Origin: Jackrogersella multiformis
Taxonomy: Eukaryota > Ascomycota > Sordariomycetes > Xylariales > Hypoxylaceae
DNA length: 64,000 bases
NCBI GenBank assembly: GCA_902806575.1
Contig: CADCXD010000004.1
Span: 2,542,001 to 2,606,000 of the forward strand
Direction of reading: 5' to 3'
Shown: positions 23,990 through 35,320 of the stretch, piece by piece
Position numbering within the stretch: the first letter of the stretch is position 1
Layout of the letters: every line of letters begins with the position of its first letter
Position numbers and translations under genes: made by a program
Notes under the pieces: model-generated
What the model was told of the DNA's origin: nothing
The model's input: the letters and a program-made list of their open reading frames with translations, nothing else
Databases searched by the model: none

Positions 23990-26242
23990 TCAGAGATCTA
24001 ATAGCTCTGGCATTTCATCGTCCGTATCACTGTTAGCGCCATTGCCGCCATTTCCATGTCCACCAACATTGTTCCCGTCTCCTGGATTTATTAATGGTGG
24101 CATCTCGTCGTCCGACTCCTCTTCCGATGAATCCACGTCGTGCCATCCTCCAGGCATACCCTCTAGGTCTGAGTCAACGAGGTCCAAGTCGCGAGCCAGG
24201 CCACGCGGGTCAAATAGCTCCATAAACGCCCGGAAGACTCCTCCCAGGCCCCCGGCGGCAGCTTCGTCGTCACCATCGTCATCGACATCCTCTTCGTCCT
24301 CCTCCTCGTCGGGCTCACCACCTACTTCGTCGATTGCCTCCTGGATCGCATCTTCCAGATCCCGTTGAATGCCTATTGGCGCCCCAGCCAATCTTGCCTG
24401 CGCCAATATTCGTCGAAGTTCTCGACGATCTCCGTGGAGCCTAGTCCTTAATCGATCCTCAAGTGATGCTGGAGTCCAAGATTGCCTCTGCGACTCGTAT
24501 GAGAAGATATTTAGGGCCATAGCAGGCGGGAGCGGATCAAATTCCCAATTGCTCGCTGTGTTCAGGAATTCGCGCGGTATTAGACCTATCAACGAGGGTA
24601 TCTCTAATAAGTATACGAAACGTGCGAGGTTCATCTTCACTACAGGAGGGAACGGGAATGGTTTGACATCCGTCCTACTCGCCTCTTCTGCGGCTTCCTT
24701 CAAAAGAGATATTGCTTGTGTATTATCCCATAATCCTTTCGCCTGGTGGACGTAGACGCTCGTGTGTAGTTCCTCGTCTTGATTTCGTGGCTGCATACCC
24801 CATATCGCCTTAGGGACGTCTAAATTAAGTGCTTTGAAGAGATGACTATAGAGCCACGGTAAACGTCCCATGCCCTCCACCAATAATGCCTTGGCACCAG
24901 CTATATCCTTTTGTTGGAGCTTGGCTAAAACAAGAGTCTGCCTGATGTAATCCGAGGTGTCTTGAGCCGTTTTATCCACATCCAATAGTTCCGAATCGCA
25001 AAAGTCGATGAACCACTTCGACTCGTGCGCCCTAATAGCGAGCGGGTGGATGTAGTGCATAACGCCGTAAGGGTCGCGATGTTCTAAGCTGAGCAGCAGC
25101 TTGGCCCATTCGAGTGCGGTCCTATGGGTACCCTTCATGATCAAGTTCTTGAGGTAGTGGTATCCGGCCAGCCAAAACTGTCGATTCTCCGGTCTCTTGA
25201 ACGAAAGTCTTGCTTTTCCTTGCTCCATCTTCTGCCGAAAAGCCGACAGCGAGACCCTACCAAAGGTAAAAAGGGCTCGTTCGCATAAATCGGCAGAAAG
25301 TGCTGAGTTCTGATCCTGCTTCGCGATCCTGCTTACCTGTATGAGGCTGGAAATATGGTACGGGTGAAGGTGTAGAAAATGCACTATCTGCATAGGATCG
25401 TACATTTGGACAAGCTCAAAGAATTTCATTTCCAGCTTATTATATCCCTCATTATGCGCAAAGCGAAATTCGACAGTGCCGGGCATGCAAATTACACCTC
25501 CTTCCTTCTCTTTAAGCTGTTCCATCGTTAGGCCTTCTGTAGAAGCGCGTGGCCATATGTCCTTCCCAGCCATGAAGGGATTCCGCCGCAAGGTAACCTC
25601 GGGCAAGCTCTTACCCGGCACTCCTTTGAGATAAGTCTCCAAGTCTACCTGGTCCGGTAAGGGCTGTCGTTGTCGTCTGGAGCGCGCCTGGTCTTGCTCC
25701 TCTTCGCTTTGGGCGGCGGCGATGGCTTCTCGGCCGAAGAGATTGCGCATCTCGTGTATTACCCTAAGATGGTACGTATTGATGCTCAAGAGCTCGCAAA
25801 TCCGCTCGTAAGGTTTCGTAAAGGCGCCGTCATCCTCTATTTTCTGTGCGGGCTTTTTGGACAGGTTAAGTTCCTTCAGCGCCTTGTCAATCTCGTCGGA
25901 CCCGTTCTTTGAGATAGTCTCGGTCTTTGACGGGGTGTCTTCCTGCTTCTTAGACTTCTTCTTTTTCTTCTTGCTCTTCTTTGATGAGTTCTTGGGCGTA
26001 TCGGTTCTGTTTGGTTCGGCAACAGGGATTGCTGAAGCCTCTACTAGGTCATCTCCCTTCTCGTCACGATCCGCGTCGTCGCCTTGATTTTCTTCGTCTC
26101 CTAGAGCCGCGAATCCCGAAAACAAGCTCGCTCTCGGTTTTTGCGCGGGGCGGTCATCGTCACTAGATTCGTCGTGGTTCTGCGACTCGAGCTCCTGCAG
26201 CTCCTTCTGCTTTTGGAGTTTTCTCAGCTGTCTACTCGACAT
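23990..26242 (-). CDS. rqc1: TCF25 / Rqc1 homologue (ribosome quality control)
   Basis: A single exon of 750 residues. The N-terminus MSSRQLRKLQKQKELQEL is basic, followed by an acidic stretch and a lysine cluster (KKSKKKKKKSKK) near residue 90. The central region shows the Tcf25-type helical domain, with GRVSLSAFRQKMEQGKARL, ENRQFWLAGYHYLKNL, RDPYGVMHYIHPLAIRA and PFPFPPVVKMNLARFVYLL. The C-terminus has long acidic runs (DEEEDEEDVDDDGDDE) and ends ELLDL. In yeast Rqc1 works with Ltn1 and Rqc2 on 60S subunits bearing stalled nascent chains and helps K48-linked ubiquitination; the vertebrate homologue is TCF25/NULP1. Identification rests on recognised family segments. The acidic and basic tails are normal for the family. 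Confidence 0.92.
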   Translation of the reverse strand: MSSRQLRKLQKQKELQELESQNHDESSDDDRPAQKPRASLFSGFAALGDEENQGDDADRDEKGDDLVEASAIPVAEPNRTDTPKNSSKKSKKKKKKSKKQEDTPSKTETISKNGSDEIDKALKELNLSKKPAQKIEDDGAFTKPYERICELLSINTYHLRVIHEMRNLFGREAIAAAQSEEEQDQARSRRQRQPLPDQVDLETYLKGVPGKSLPEVTLRRNPFMAGKDIWPRASTEGLTMEQLKEKEGGVICMPGTVEFRFAHNEGYNKLEMKFFELVQMYDPMQIVHFLHLHPYHISSLIQVSRIAKQDQNSALSADLCERALFTFGRVSLSAFRQKMEQGKARLSFKRPENRQFWLAGYHYLKNLIMKGTHRTALEWAKLLLSLEHRDPYGVMHYIHPLAIRAHESKWFIDFCDSELLDVDKTAQDTSDYIRQTLVLAKLQQKDIAGAKALLVEGMGRLPWLYSHLFKALNLDVPKAIWGMQPRNQDEELHTSVYVHQAKGLWDNTQAISLLKEAAEEASRTDVKPFPFPPVVKMNLARFVYLLEIPSLIGLIPREFLNTASNWEFDPLPPAMALNIFSYESQRQSWTPASLEDRLRTRLHGDRRELRRILAQARLAGAPIGIQRDLEDAIQEAIDEVGGEPDEEEDEEDVDDDGDDEAAAGGLGGVFRAFMELFDPRGLARDLDLVDSDLEGMPGGWHDVDSSEEESDDEMPPLINPGDGNNVGGHGNGGNGANSDTDDEMPELLDL

Positions 26243-26946
26243 TTTGAAGCATAGTATACATTAAAAACTGATTCTGGGAGTTGAGGGCCTAGTTAAATGG
26301 TGGAAAGCCAGGCAGTTGGGAATTATCCAAAGAGGCTAAGAGGTAGATGTCGATGTTCTAAAAGTTGAAAATAAGGAATTATCATTTATTGATTGGCCGA
26401 TGGTGGGGGCGGGGTGGCAATTTCCACGGGTACCTACCAGGTACGAAGTAGACAGGCTCGAGATTGACAATGGATTGTACTTCCCTAAACCTTAAGATTA
26501 TCCACTATTAGCTATAGGTAGGGGTACCTGGCATGCATATTAGGTAATCACAGGTTTGTCACTTCTATCAAAGTTCTCCTCATTGCTTGGTCTTCGTCCC
26601 TAAAACTCTCCTCTTTAACCTTCATCATTCCCCTTTCATACTTGGGTGTTGTTGAAAGGTAGCAAGCAGCAACAGGCAGTTTCCAACGATTACAAGTAAT
26701 CTATAGTCTCGGTATCTAATAAATTCTATTCTAAATTATAAGTCCCTTCTCTGTCCTTCTTCTATATCCCTCTATAATCTATACAGATGTCATTTCTATT
26801 AAATTCATGTCCGATCATCCCGCATGATGTGTCTGCTCGAGACACTCAAACACAACCTCAGCGCACTGTTGTCTAGCGCAATATACCAGGAATACCAGCT
26901 TCTTCTAGTATCCCCTACTAAGAAATTAACGACAGATATGAATGCC
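26243..26946. other. Intergenic, promoter of TCF25/Rqc1
   Basis: Contains the upstream region of the TCF25 gene and the 3' flank of the phosphate carrier, plus two copies of the TACCTAGG-like motif near 26,430 and 26,520. No gene is seen. Confidence 0.55.
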
Positions 26947-28284
26947 TCACAATTCCGCGGTTTGCAGGAGGCTTCCAACTTCAACTACTTCCCTCTTGAC
27001 CTCTTTAACTTCGGCAGCACTACTCGTTGCGCCAAGAGCCTATACCAATGGTCAGTCATCAGCTTTGATTAAGTCGGGGGTATTAAGGAGAAACTTTACC
27101 CTCTGTATATGACCATATATTCCAAATTGTACTGCTGTCATGCCGCCCACCATGACCAGTCGCGGACCAATACCAGCATAGCTTCCCCGCAGACCAAGCT
27201 GGGTTACGATGTTCAAGATCCGACGACCAATTCCCTCACCTGGCTGACCTTTTTCCTTGTTTATCTTGCTCAACACCGTATCTGCAGGCTGCGAAACAAC
27301 TGCGGCTGCCATACCGGCAATAAGTCCACAGCCAAGATTCACACCCGAAAGCGTCATGCCAGATGCCGTTTCTTTGTTGACTACGGAGTATGCCACCTCG
27401 ATAGCTTTCTCATATACCACAAATGTTGCCATTGTGTATGGGACTCTAGGCTGAGGTTAATCTTCCACGGCCCCAACTTGACATGAAAATGAGCTTGAAG
27501 TCGGATACTTACTGTTTCAGCACTATCGGCGTAAACCCGGAGTAGAGGCCGGTCATCCCCTCGTATCTAGCCATTCTGCCCAGCGCAGAGAGCATATTAG
27601 GGGCGAATGAAGGTTGTGATACAAGTCTAATACGGGCAGCTTCGAATGGGCAAAGTAGAATGTCTCCGAGGAACTCGGCGGCGGCAGACGAAGAAAGATA
27701 CACAGCAGTACGGTTTGCAGCTGCCTTCTCCGGCCCTAGCCAGTCGTTCGTCTTTCTCTTGAAGAATTCGTAACCGCCGAATTTGAACGCTCCTTGTAGG
27801 AAGTATCCAGTCACGGTTGGTCCGAATCCTGTCAAGAGCGCCGCGGCACTGTCGCTTGCGACGATCTGGCGCATGCCACCTGCTAGGCCTCGGTTATATT
27901 TAGCTGGCTCGAGTTGGACTCGGGTCTTGACGCTGAGCACGCATTAGTTTCATCAGCATCGTATGCACAGGAGGTATCCCTCCTGGTGGCGATCACAGCC
28001 AAACAAAGCTACGAAATCATGATGGCTTACACATCGACCGGGGTGAGAATGGCATGGGTGAAAGCACAGCAGATGGCTCCCGAGAAGGCGTATCTTGCAA
28101 TTTCCGATATCTTCATATCGGGTCTGATCGGCACAGGAGAGATGTTGGCGACGCTGTCCGCGACGAATTTTACAGGATTACTGTTGTCGAGAACACGTGA
28201 GATGGCAGGGGGCGTTGGTTCATGCGAGAAGAGACTGTGGAAATAGTTGGCATAAGCGTCGACTTCGTTTAGTTGGATGATCAT
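26947..28284 (-). CDS. mir1: Mitochondrial phosphate carrier, MIR1 type
   Basis: Four exons (28284-28031, 27932-27513, 27445-27100, 27039-26947) encode 370 residues; all introns are GT..AG and the reading frame closes. Three mitochondrial-carrier repeats are visible through TPVDVVKTRVQLEP, CPFEAARIRLVSQP and SQPADTVLSKINKEKG, matching the PX[DE]XX[KR]X signature. The Pi-carrier features GFGPTVTGYFLQGAFKFGGYE and QFGIYGHIQRALGAT identify the MIR1 group. The last exon (ALGATSSAAEV..) is needed: reading through the final intron gives a spurious 126-residue end. It exchanges phosphate with H+ or OH- across the inner membrane for ATP synthesis. The N-terminus from ATG 28284 is about 40 residues longer than yeast Mir1; Met57 at 28116 is an alternative start. 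Confidence 0.93.
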
Positions 28285-28286
28285 GG

Positions 28287-28295
28287 TTACTGCAT
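28287..28295 (-). promoter_or_regulatory. Minimal upstream ORF (ATG CAG TAA) before the phosphate carrier
   Basis: A two-codon open frame ends two bases before the presumed phosphate carrier start codon (ATGCAGTAACCATG). If transcribed, it would make initiation at 28284 depend on leaky scanning or reinitiation, or argue for a downstream start. Presence is seen; regulation is inferred. Confidence 0.35.
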
Positions 28296-28314
28296 GTGTG
28301 CTAAAATTTTGAAA

Positions 28315-28566
28315 TCACCTTCTTACGCTAAAAGCGCTCATTCCCAGGCGTCCCAATATGGAATCGGCCATGCCTTTCCTCGAGTCTGGGTCCACCTCCT
28401 TCGCGACCTCTCTCACCGCCTCCAGAACCCTGAGATGCTCCTTCTTGAGTTCCTCGAACGAGTTGTCCAGCTGGATGTGCCATGGGTACAGGACGAAGAC
28501 CTGGAAGCCAAGCGCGGAGGAGGCGACGGCGAAGTTTGTCAAGGAAATAAGACGGGTGATGATCAT
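28315..28566 (-). CDS. Small putative mitochondrial membrane protein (83 aa)
   Basis: The frame from ATG 28566 encodes 83 residues. Residues 4-27 (TRLISLTNFAVASSALGFQVFVLY) are a hydrophobic helix, followed by PWHIQLDNSFEELKKEHLRVLEAVREVAKEV, a charged amphipathic helix with coiled-coil character. The architecture of a short N-terminal anchor plus helix is typical of small inner-membrane assembly proteins, but I cannot name the family. A longer frame opens upstream to 28710, but GTATGT (28,670s) and CCCATACAG (28,620s) suggest a 5' intron, and the shorter start puts the anchor first. Its stop lies only 30 nt upstream of the phosphate carrier ATG on the same strand, so the two may share a transcript or overlap in UTRs. 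Confidence 0.65.
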   Translation of the reverse strand: MIITRLISLTNFAVASSALGFQVFVLYPWHIQLDNSFEELKKEHLRVLEAVREVAKEVDPDSRKGMADSILGRLGMSAFSVRR

Positions 28567-30755
28567 CTTGGTGTCGGTTTGGGCGTGAACCCTTCTAATT
28601 TTCTTCCGGCAGGTTTCGTCTATTCTGTATGGGAGAATGTTAGAATAGGGATATGGAAAAGGTAACAAGCGACATACGGATGAAGTAGAGAGGCGAGGAG
28701 GTCGCAGCAAAGAGCGTAGTGCGCCTTGGGGCGCGTGGGATATATCTAGTCGACAAATATTTTGGGTTTAATGTTTTGGAACCGATATTATTAACTAGGG
28801 AATGCAGAGAAGGAGTCTACAGACAAATGAAACGGAAGACGATAAGAAAAAGGAAGAATGAATACGATGCACAGAGAGGATGGAAAACAGTACGAGGAAA
28901 AGCCGTGGCAGTTAAGTCAAGCGGACTGCAGTCGCGTGCCACCCCCTGCCAGAATTTCATCATCCATCGTGGAGGTTTTTCCCGACATTTTTCTTTCACC
29001 TCGGTCAAATCTAGCCACGAGAAGGAACCCGACTTCGGCTGATAAGGTCCGAATGTGACAGATTAATTATTACGACACTGTCCCTGGACAAAGACATCGT
29101 GGCTGGATTGGGAAGCTCTGGCACCAATAGACGAGGAAGAAAAGAAGAGATGCCATTTTTAGGGGTCTTTAGGCTGCCAAAGTGGTCTGACAGATCGGAC
29201 AAGTCACGCCACGTTCTCGAATTTGCCCCGGTTTATGAAAGCTTGTTTCGCCTCTTTCGCGTCTCCAATTGGTAATTTATTGCAATTTCTTCAAAGTGAA
29301 GCACGGGTATCGAAGTTTTGAGACATGTCTCCCGAACATGTGTAAGTGGGTCATGGGCCTCGCATGAAATAACGTGGGTTGGGTGTTTGTTGTTGGAAGA
29401 AACCCGTTGGAAACCCCGTTGGAAACCCTGTGGATTGTGCATTGTGGAAGGAGAAAAAAAGGAACAGAAAATTTGACTATTAGGTAAGGCTCCAGTCACC
29501 CGCAATTTGCCAATTTCATCGAGAGTTTGGACGAATTAGTGGCTCGGGTCAAGTTTTAGCGCCGGAGATCGACGAGACCCACTACGATCCACGCACAGCC
29601 GTTCCGCTCCGACTTATTTTCGGCTCGAGGTCGGCTCCCATTCTAGACAATTTAGACAATCTAGACCGACAACGCGGAAACCCAAGTTAGGAATGTTGCA
29701 AGTCAGCCTAAATTGCCAAGAATTTGGGTATAAGTCACCTGGCTGAACTATTCAACCGAAGTGGTAGGTTTCACCTATAGCTACATAGCCGGTCATTGGG
29801 ATTTTGTTGGTCTCTCTATATTTCCGTCGTTCACGAGACGGTATAAATTAGCGAGCGAACAGCCCCGATCAAAGCAACGCGACGTAATGCACTATCGAAG
29901 CCAACAACTATCATCGGGGAATCGTCGGCATTGTGCCTGTCGATAGGTATTGAAATTACAGGCTACCTTCTACTACCCAAGTCTGGATCGAAACGCTATG
30001 AATATATCGTGGACGACCAAGGTCAAATCGTCCGGAGATCGTGATAAGGCTCCTTTGAATCAGGAATTAAGGTGGATCGACGTATCCCTACCCAGTTAAG
30101 GGGCTTCCCTGATACATTGTGTCAAAACCAGAAATACGTACTGAGACTACGAAAAGAAAAACCCTCTCCAATATCATATATCAGGCTGCCCTTAGAACCG
30201 TAAAGGTAGAATGGAATTATTCCGCCAAGAATATCGTATCGGCTATAGGTCCACAGCCTGTCGGTAAGTGCATTGGGTATTCCTCTAACCAGGGTATATG
30301 GAACAATTGTATCCGAAAGGATTAAAGGAAAAATGTCTAGATGAAATCACGAAATGTGTGGGACAGCAAGCTCACCTAGGAGGAGTCCGATCTAACTTTT
30401 CGAGAACCGTGTTCTGCTCTCTAGAGCGACTGGCAAATTTCCAATAGTTTTATTGGACGTATTTGTCTATTATTAACAGCCATTGTCTTGAGCGGAAACC
30501 TGCCTGCATCAGTGTTAGTCCTAGTCCACTCGGTAGATATCCCCTCGAACCTCTTCGCCAACTGCGCTACACATCCGTGCGTTTTCATATACGAAACCAG
30601 GGCACCAGCGCCCACTAGTAAAACGTCAGCAAGTAACAGGCATGGGTTCATCAATCCTCCGTAACGAGTTTTTGCCTCCTTGCCTACCTTGCTGACAAGT
30701 CGCATCTGCTCACGATTGTCCATCCCATACACAACACCAGGCATCTAGCCTTCCC
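28567..30755. other. Intergenic upstream of the 83-aa gene
   Basis: About 2.2 kb with many short frames on both strands and none convincing. A minus frame at 30,421-30,744 includes a hydrophobic stretch (CLLLADVLLVGAGALVSY) but lacks family features. A CATCAA trinucleotide-like run lies near 30,774. Confidence 0.5.
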
Positions 30756-30884
30756 CTAACGCGCATCGCCAGCATCAACATCAACATCATCAATACGAAT
30801 GACCATCGGAGCCCAGGAATTCCCCGGAATGACAATCCGACGTTCCGCCCCCTCAGCCTTACACCGGGCCGCCGCGCGCGCCAT
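30756..30884 (-). CDS. Possible small ORF (42 aa), GC-rich
   Basis: On the minus strand the first ATG after a pyrimidine-rich, 5'-leader-like stretch (about 31,130-30,960) opens a 42-codon frame that includes ERRIVIPGNSWAPMVIRID and ends with an acidic DVDVDAGDAR. The same frame is open upstream to an acceptor-like TCTAG at about 30,953. Codon use is GC-rich, unlike the flanks. I recognise no family, and a GTAAGG inside it could instead be a splice donor. It may be a small gene or an exon of a larger one. Confidence 0.3.
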   Translation of the reverse strand: MARAAARCKAEGAERRIVIPGNSWAPMVIRIDDVDVDAGDAR

Positions 30885-31861
30885 GCGCCGAGAAAGCTTC
30901 TCTCCCGCAGTGGTTCGCCTTGGCGCTTCGAGGTTCGCACTTGGCGCAATCTAGACGTAGGTACAATACTTGGCGGGGCCTTGGTACGGGTCGGAGTATA
31001 GAACGGTGCGGAGGTGGGTTGCAGGTAGGTTGGAAGCGTAGAGTCGTGGTCTGGGCTATGGGTATATGGGTATGCGGGTTCGGTGTGTGTGAGACGAGAG
31101 GAGGCGAGAAGTGGTGAGGAGATGCTTGGGTTGTGTGGGTTGCTGGGAAGGCTAGGGTAGGATATGATGGGTTAGGTAAGTGTACTCGGTTACGTAACTA
31201 CTGAGGTAGGTTGAGGCTTGGGTTTGTTTTGCGCTGGTAGGTTCTTTGGAGTTTGTTCTCGAGTCTGGGTTTAGGGAACAATGTATGCTCGTAGTCACAG
31301 CTGTGAGACTTCCTGTATGTGTGTTTGTGATATGATAGAGGAATAGTATATACGTTGAATATCAATGCACCTATTTCTACAAACTCGACATCCACTCTTT
31401 CTCTTATGCTGCCTACCTGAAATCCTTTCACGTCTTCTATCACAATTCTTAATTACCTCCTCCTAGGAACTTGAGTGCGTCGTTACGATATTCAATCCTC
31501 GTCATGTATATTTTGTAAATACATACTTCACAGGCTTAGCTCTATACAATAACGTTCATATGGGCAAGTAAAAAGGGGCAAAGTATTATACCTGTTAGGG
31601 AGTTGCGAGCAGTGATAACTTGAGTAGGAATATGTGGCTAGCTCTGATTTGACATTGTAGTTAATATATACAGTATCTTGTCTATTCGTCAGATATACTA
31701 TCTCGTAGATACGAGACCTATCGACGAACAGGAGGCTAGATAACGATATCTGAGAATATTGATAGAACCCCACGAGACAACTTAAACATATTCTAGCCCG
31801 AGAAGAAAGTCAACTCGAAACAAAGGCACCCAGTTTTAAGTAAATATTATCAGATAAGAGG

Positions 31862-31878
31862 TATATATATATATATAT
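31862..31878. repeat. (TA)n microsatellite
   Basis: Seventeen bases of alternating T and A in ordinary-composition DNA. Confidence 0.8.
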
Positions 31879-34800
31879 GATTTATAACTCCCTATTAGAC
31901 TGTAATAGCGAAGGACGAGTACACTGAAATCACCGTAGATGACCTAGCAGGAAATAACACGAGTAGGCATTCAAGAATTCGTAAGGAGAAGCTAATACCT
32001 CAACGGGACACCAGTTCCAATGCGCCATCAATGTGTAAAGGAGTCGTGGCTATTAATCACCCGCATACCATAAAGCATAGATACGACGATAGCAGGCCTA
32101 ACATACCTAGGTATACGCACTAGTAGACAGCTCGATTTGAACAGCTCTTAACAAGCATACCTCCTACTAGGTACGCAATCCCCTTACGTGCCTCCTCAAA
32201 GCTATAGTTAAGCCCCCCTATTCATGCGCTGAAGTTCAACAGTACCATATTATGCACATAATATCTTTCAAAAGCCACGCACAAACGACCGGCGCCAAGT
32301 TTCTAGTTTTGGCTTATTATACCTGCTTAAAGCTCATATCTATATTTACCTATATACTACCTATCCAGGTATATAAACCTTATTTTCTGGGACACGACTA
32401 CGAAGGCCTGGGAAATATACAGAGAGCGAGTCCTTTAGTTATGGTTACTTAAAGGATGTCAATCTACCCCTGCCGAACAGATTGGGCCGGCACGAATGGA
32501 CCCTGTAGAAAGAAATATCAAGCCTATTGGGAACGATACCATAGTAAGGAGAAAAGGACGTTGCGATGATCAGGGCGGCGGTGACAAGAGACTATCAGCC
32601 TCAGGTGATCAACCCGTTCCCGTCATAAGAGAAATGTGAACATGTACTTTAACAGGTTTTCGGCAGATTTTTTGCAGTACACTTAGGTAGATCTCAATAT
32701 CATAGGCAGGTACATAGGGTCAAGTAGTTATTCCATATCAGGTAGTAATATATATCTACATAGGTAATTCTTGCAATAACAACCTATCGTTATCGACGAG
32801 TCGTTGCCAATAAAGTCACACACACGCACTGAATTCAGCAGTGGGCAGCTTTCTGGAACGGCAACTCTAGTCGATGGTGCTCCCCTTTCAGCAACCGATA
32901 GCGCCCTACCTAAGCATCTACACGTCCGGTGACGTCTAGACAACCTGTATCTATACTTCCAATAGTCATCGTAGGTACACGGTGTACTCTATGTCTCAGC
33001 GGGGGTAAGCCGATGATGATAGATTTTACTAGCCACCTGGGAGAGTAACGCTCCATCAGAACAGGGGCCAGGGAAGGGAAATAGTCGACCGTTTAGACAT
33101 GCCTCGGGAGGCTCGCTGCCATGTGCTTTCGCAGCAGGGTCCCGAGACAAGCGTGGCTTGAACGTGACAAGACAGTTGCAGCTTATTCTATATCAGTCCA
33201 TGCGGCTAAGCCGAGCGAGAATCAACCGGTTGTCTCTGATCAGACAAAGGAAACTCGGGACGCATATATTGTAGGTCCGGGGTGCAACCTCCAACCCCCC
33301 CTGGTCCGGCGATATGATATACACGAGAAAGTACGAACGGAAGCCCCGGGATCGAGTCTCAACTAGAAAATATCGGATCTGACAGTTGCCAGCGAGACCT
33401 GAACGACCAGTAAACCGCGGAGTGAGAATCTGAACAACGACAAAGGAAAGAAAAGGAAAGGCGTGGTCACCGAGGATGATCCCAGTATAAGTGCGAAGGT
33501 GTAGTCGCACAACGCGACACGTGGACCGCCAAACCTGCCGTAATAAATAACGTAGGTTGTACTCGGAATCCTACGAGTCTCTCCATGACCTCATGCGTAT
33601 CTCAGCTCGCAGCGAGAATGAGAAATTAGGGAGAGGGATATGAAGAAAAAAAATCAGTCAACCCCAGAAGATCCGACGGGACGGCTCAGCGACCGTGGAG
33701 ACAGTTAGCTGCAGGGACGGCTGCGAGAGACCACGTTGCAACGTGGGCATAGGGAGGAGATGCATTGCGTTGCCGCTTGCGCATGGAACAAACCCGCCAT
33801 ATCCAATCGGCCGGGACCTCGGCGCGCATTCGGGAGAAGGGTACATACTCATGTACATGGAATACATACCTACCCCAAGATACCCAGCTAGAGTGGTGGT
33901 GGGAAATGGGGGCACAGGCGCGTGGTATCGTCTCGCATCGCAACCCATCTCCATCACCATCCCATGGCATCCTAACACTTATTACGCTCAGTTACACGTG
34001 GATTCGTATCCGAGCCATCCTCAGCGTGACTCTAACTCTGACGGGAACGTTGGAAAGAAAATTTTCGCTAGGCGCATCGACGAAATAGTATTTTTCTTCT
34101 TTCTCAATTTAACCCCCTTGTTCCTTTTGCATCCTACGGCGTCATTCTCCTGCCTAGTCGGGTAGCACATGGGGGCCAACATCAAAGGTACTGTACCAGA
34201 GAGGAAATCCCTCACATATGTACGGTCGCGTCGGGACGTTTCTCCCGGCCTCGCCCCTTTGGTCGAATTGTAGTAGTAAGTATAATAATAGAATTACCAA
34301 GGCTGCCAATTCGTACGTGGAGAGATTCTTTACCTACCAGACCTGATGCTGTATGTATATTGTCTTAGTGGCGCGGTCATGTCGGAACGGCACGCGTCGT
34401 GTTTGGTGGTGACCATTAGATGATCAAACGAACGAAAACAGTCTTATTAGACGGGAATTAGCATAAAGGGAGAAAGGGGGGAGGAAGAAGAAGTGTAATA
34501 AAGTTGTGTTCGTCTAGCTGTTACGAGATGCCCGGAGTAACTCAGCCGAATGAGAGGTAAACGGCAAATGGCAACCGGAAAGGAGGTTCGTGATAATTTC
34601 CCTTGCCTAGTATGCTAAGAGAAGGCGGATTCGTGAGCGGCAGGCTACGGATGTTCCATTTGGCTCCCGCGTTCCGAAGACCATGATGGCGCAGTAAATT
34701 TGGCGCCTCACGAAACCGAGAGAAGTAGTACGGACGCCCATCTCTCATAAGTGAAAGCCCATAGAAGGCCTAGATGACAGGTCGACAGCCCAGCTGGCAC

Positions 34801-35258
34801 TCCCTCCCGCATCCCTTAGGTGCTCCCCTAAAAGGTGCCCCCCCACGCGGAAGATAGTGAGGTAACCGAAATTGGTAAGCTGGCCATTTCGTAGCAGCAT
34901 AAGTCCATTTCCGGAATCTGCGTAATGCTACGTACCTGTAAACAAGAACTCGGATTAGGTACCTAGGTAGGTACACAAACCAGACGATTTGTGCATGTGT
35001 TTGTGTGTAATGGCAATGATCCCCGCGACGGAGAATTTAATGGCATTTTGCTTGTAGAGTATGATCTGTTATGCACATCTCGATATCGAAGTAGCAAGAA
35101 TCGCATAGTGTTAACGACGCGCTGCGGCAACCCTGAACCGATCAGGGTTCTTCGAAATTTCCCGCCCTAAAACTACTGCAGGGGAGGATCGAGGTCGAGC
35201 GGCCAGGGTCCAATTCCTTGTAAGGAATTGCATATATTGATTGCATTGGCGTATCTCT

Positions 35259-35320
35259 AGGTAGTAGGTAGTAGGTACCTAGGTAGGCAGCTAAGGTACG
35301 GTACGGTACCTAATGTAGGT
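35259..35320. repeat. GTAGTAG / GGTACCTAGGTAGG cluster
   Basis: Short GTAG repeats lead into GGTACCTAGGTAGG and then a triple GGTAC. It is one of the denser clusters of the dispersed palindrome family. Confidence 0.65.

Noticed and set aside
27052..27432. Phosphate carrier ending at the stop at 27052
   Set aside because: That end reads through an intron; splicing GTAAAG to GGTATAG restores the conserved IQRALGAT C-terminus.
30530..30580. Minus-strand tRNA-like text (TAGCGCAGTTGGC, GGTTCGAGG)
   Set aside because: D-arm and T-arm-like strings are adjacent with no anticodon arm or pairing acceptor stem.
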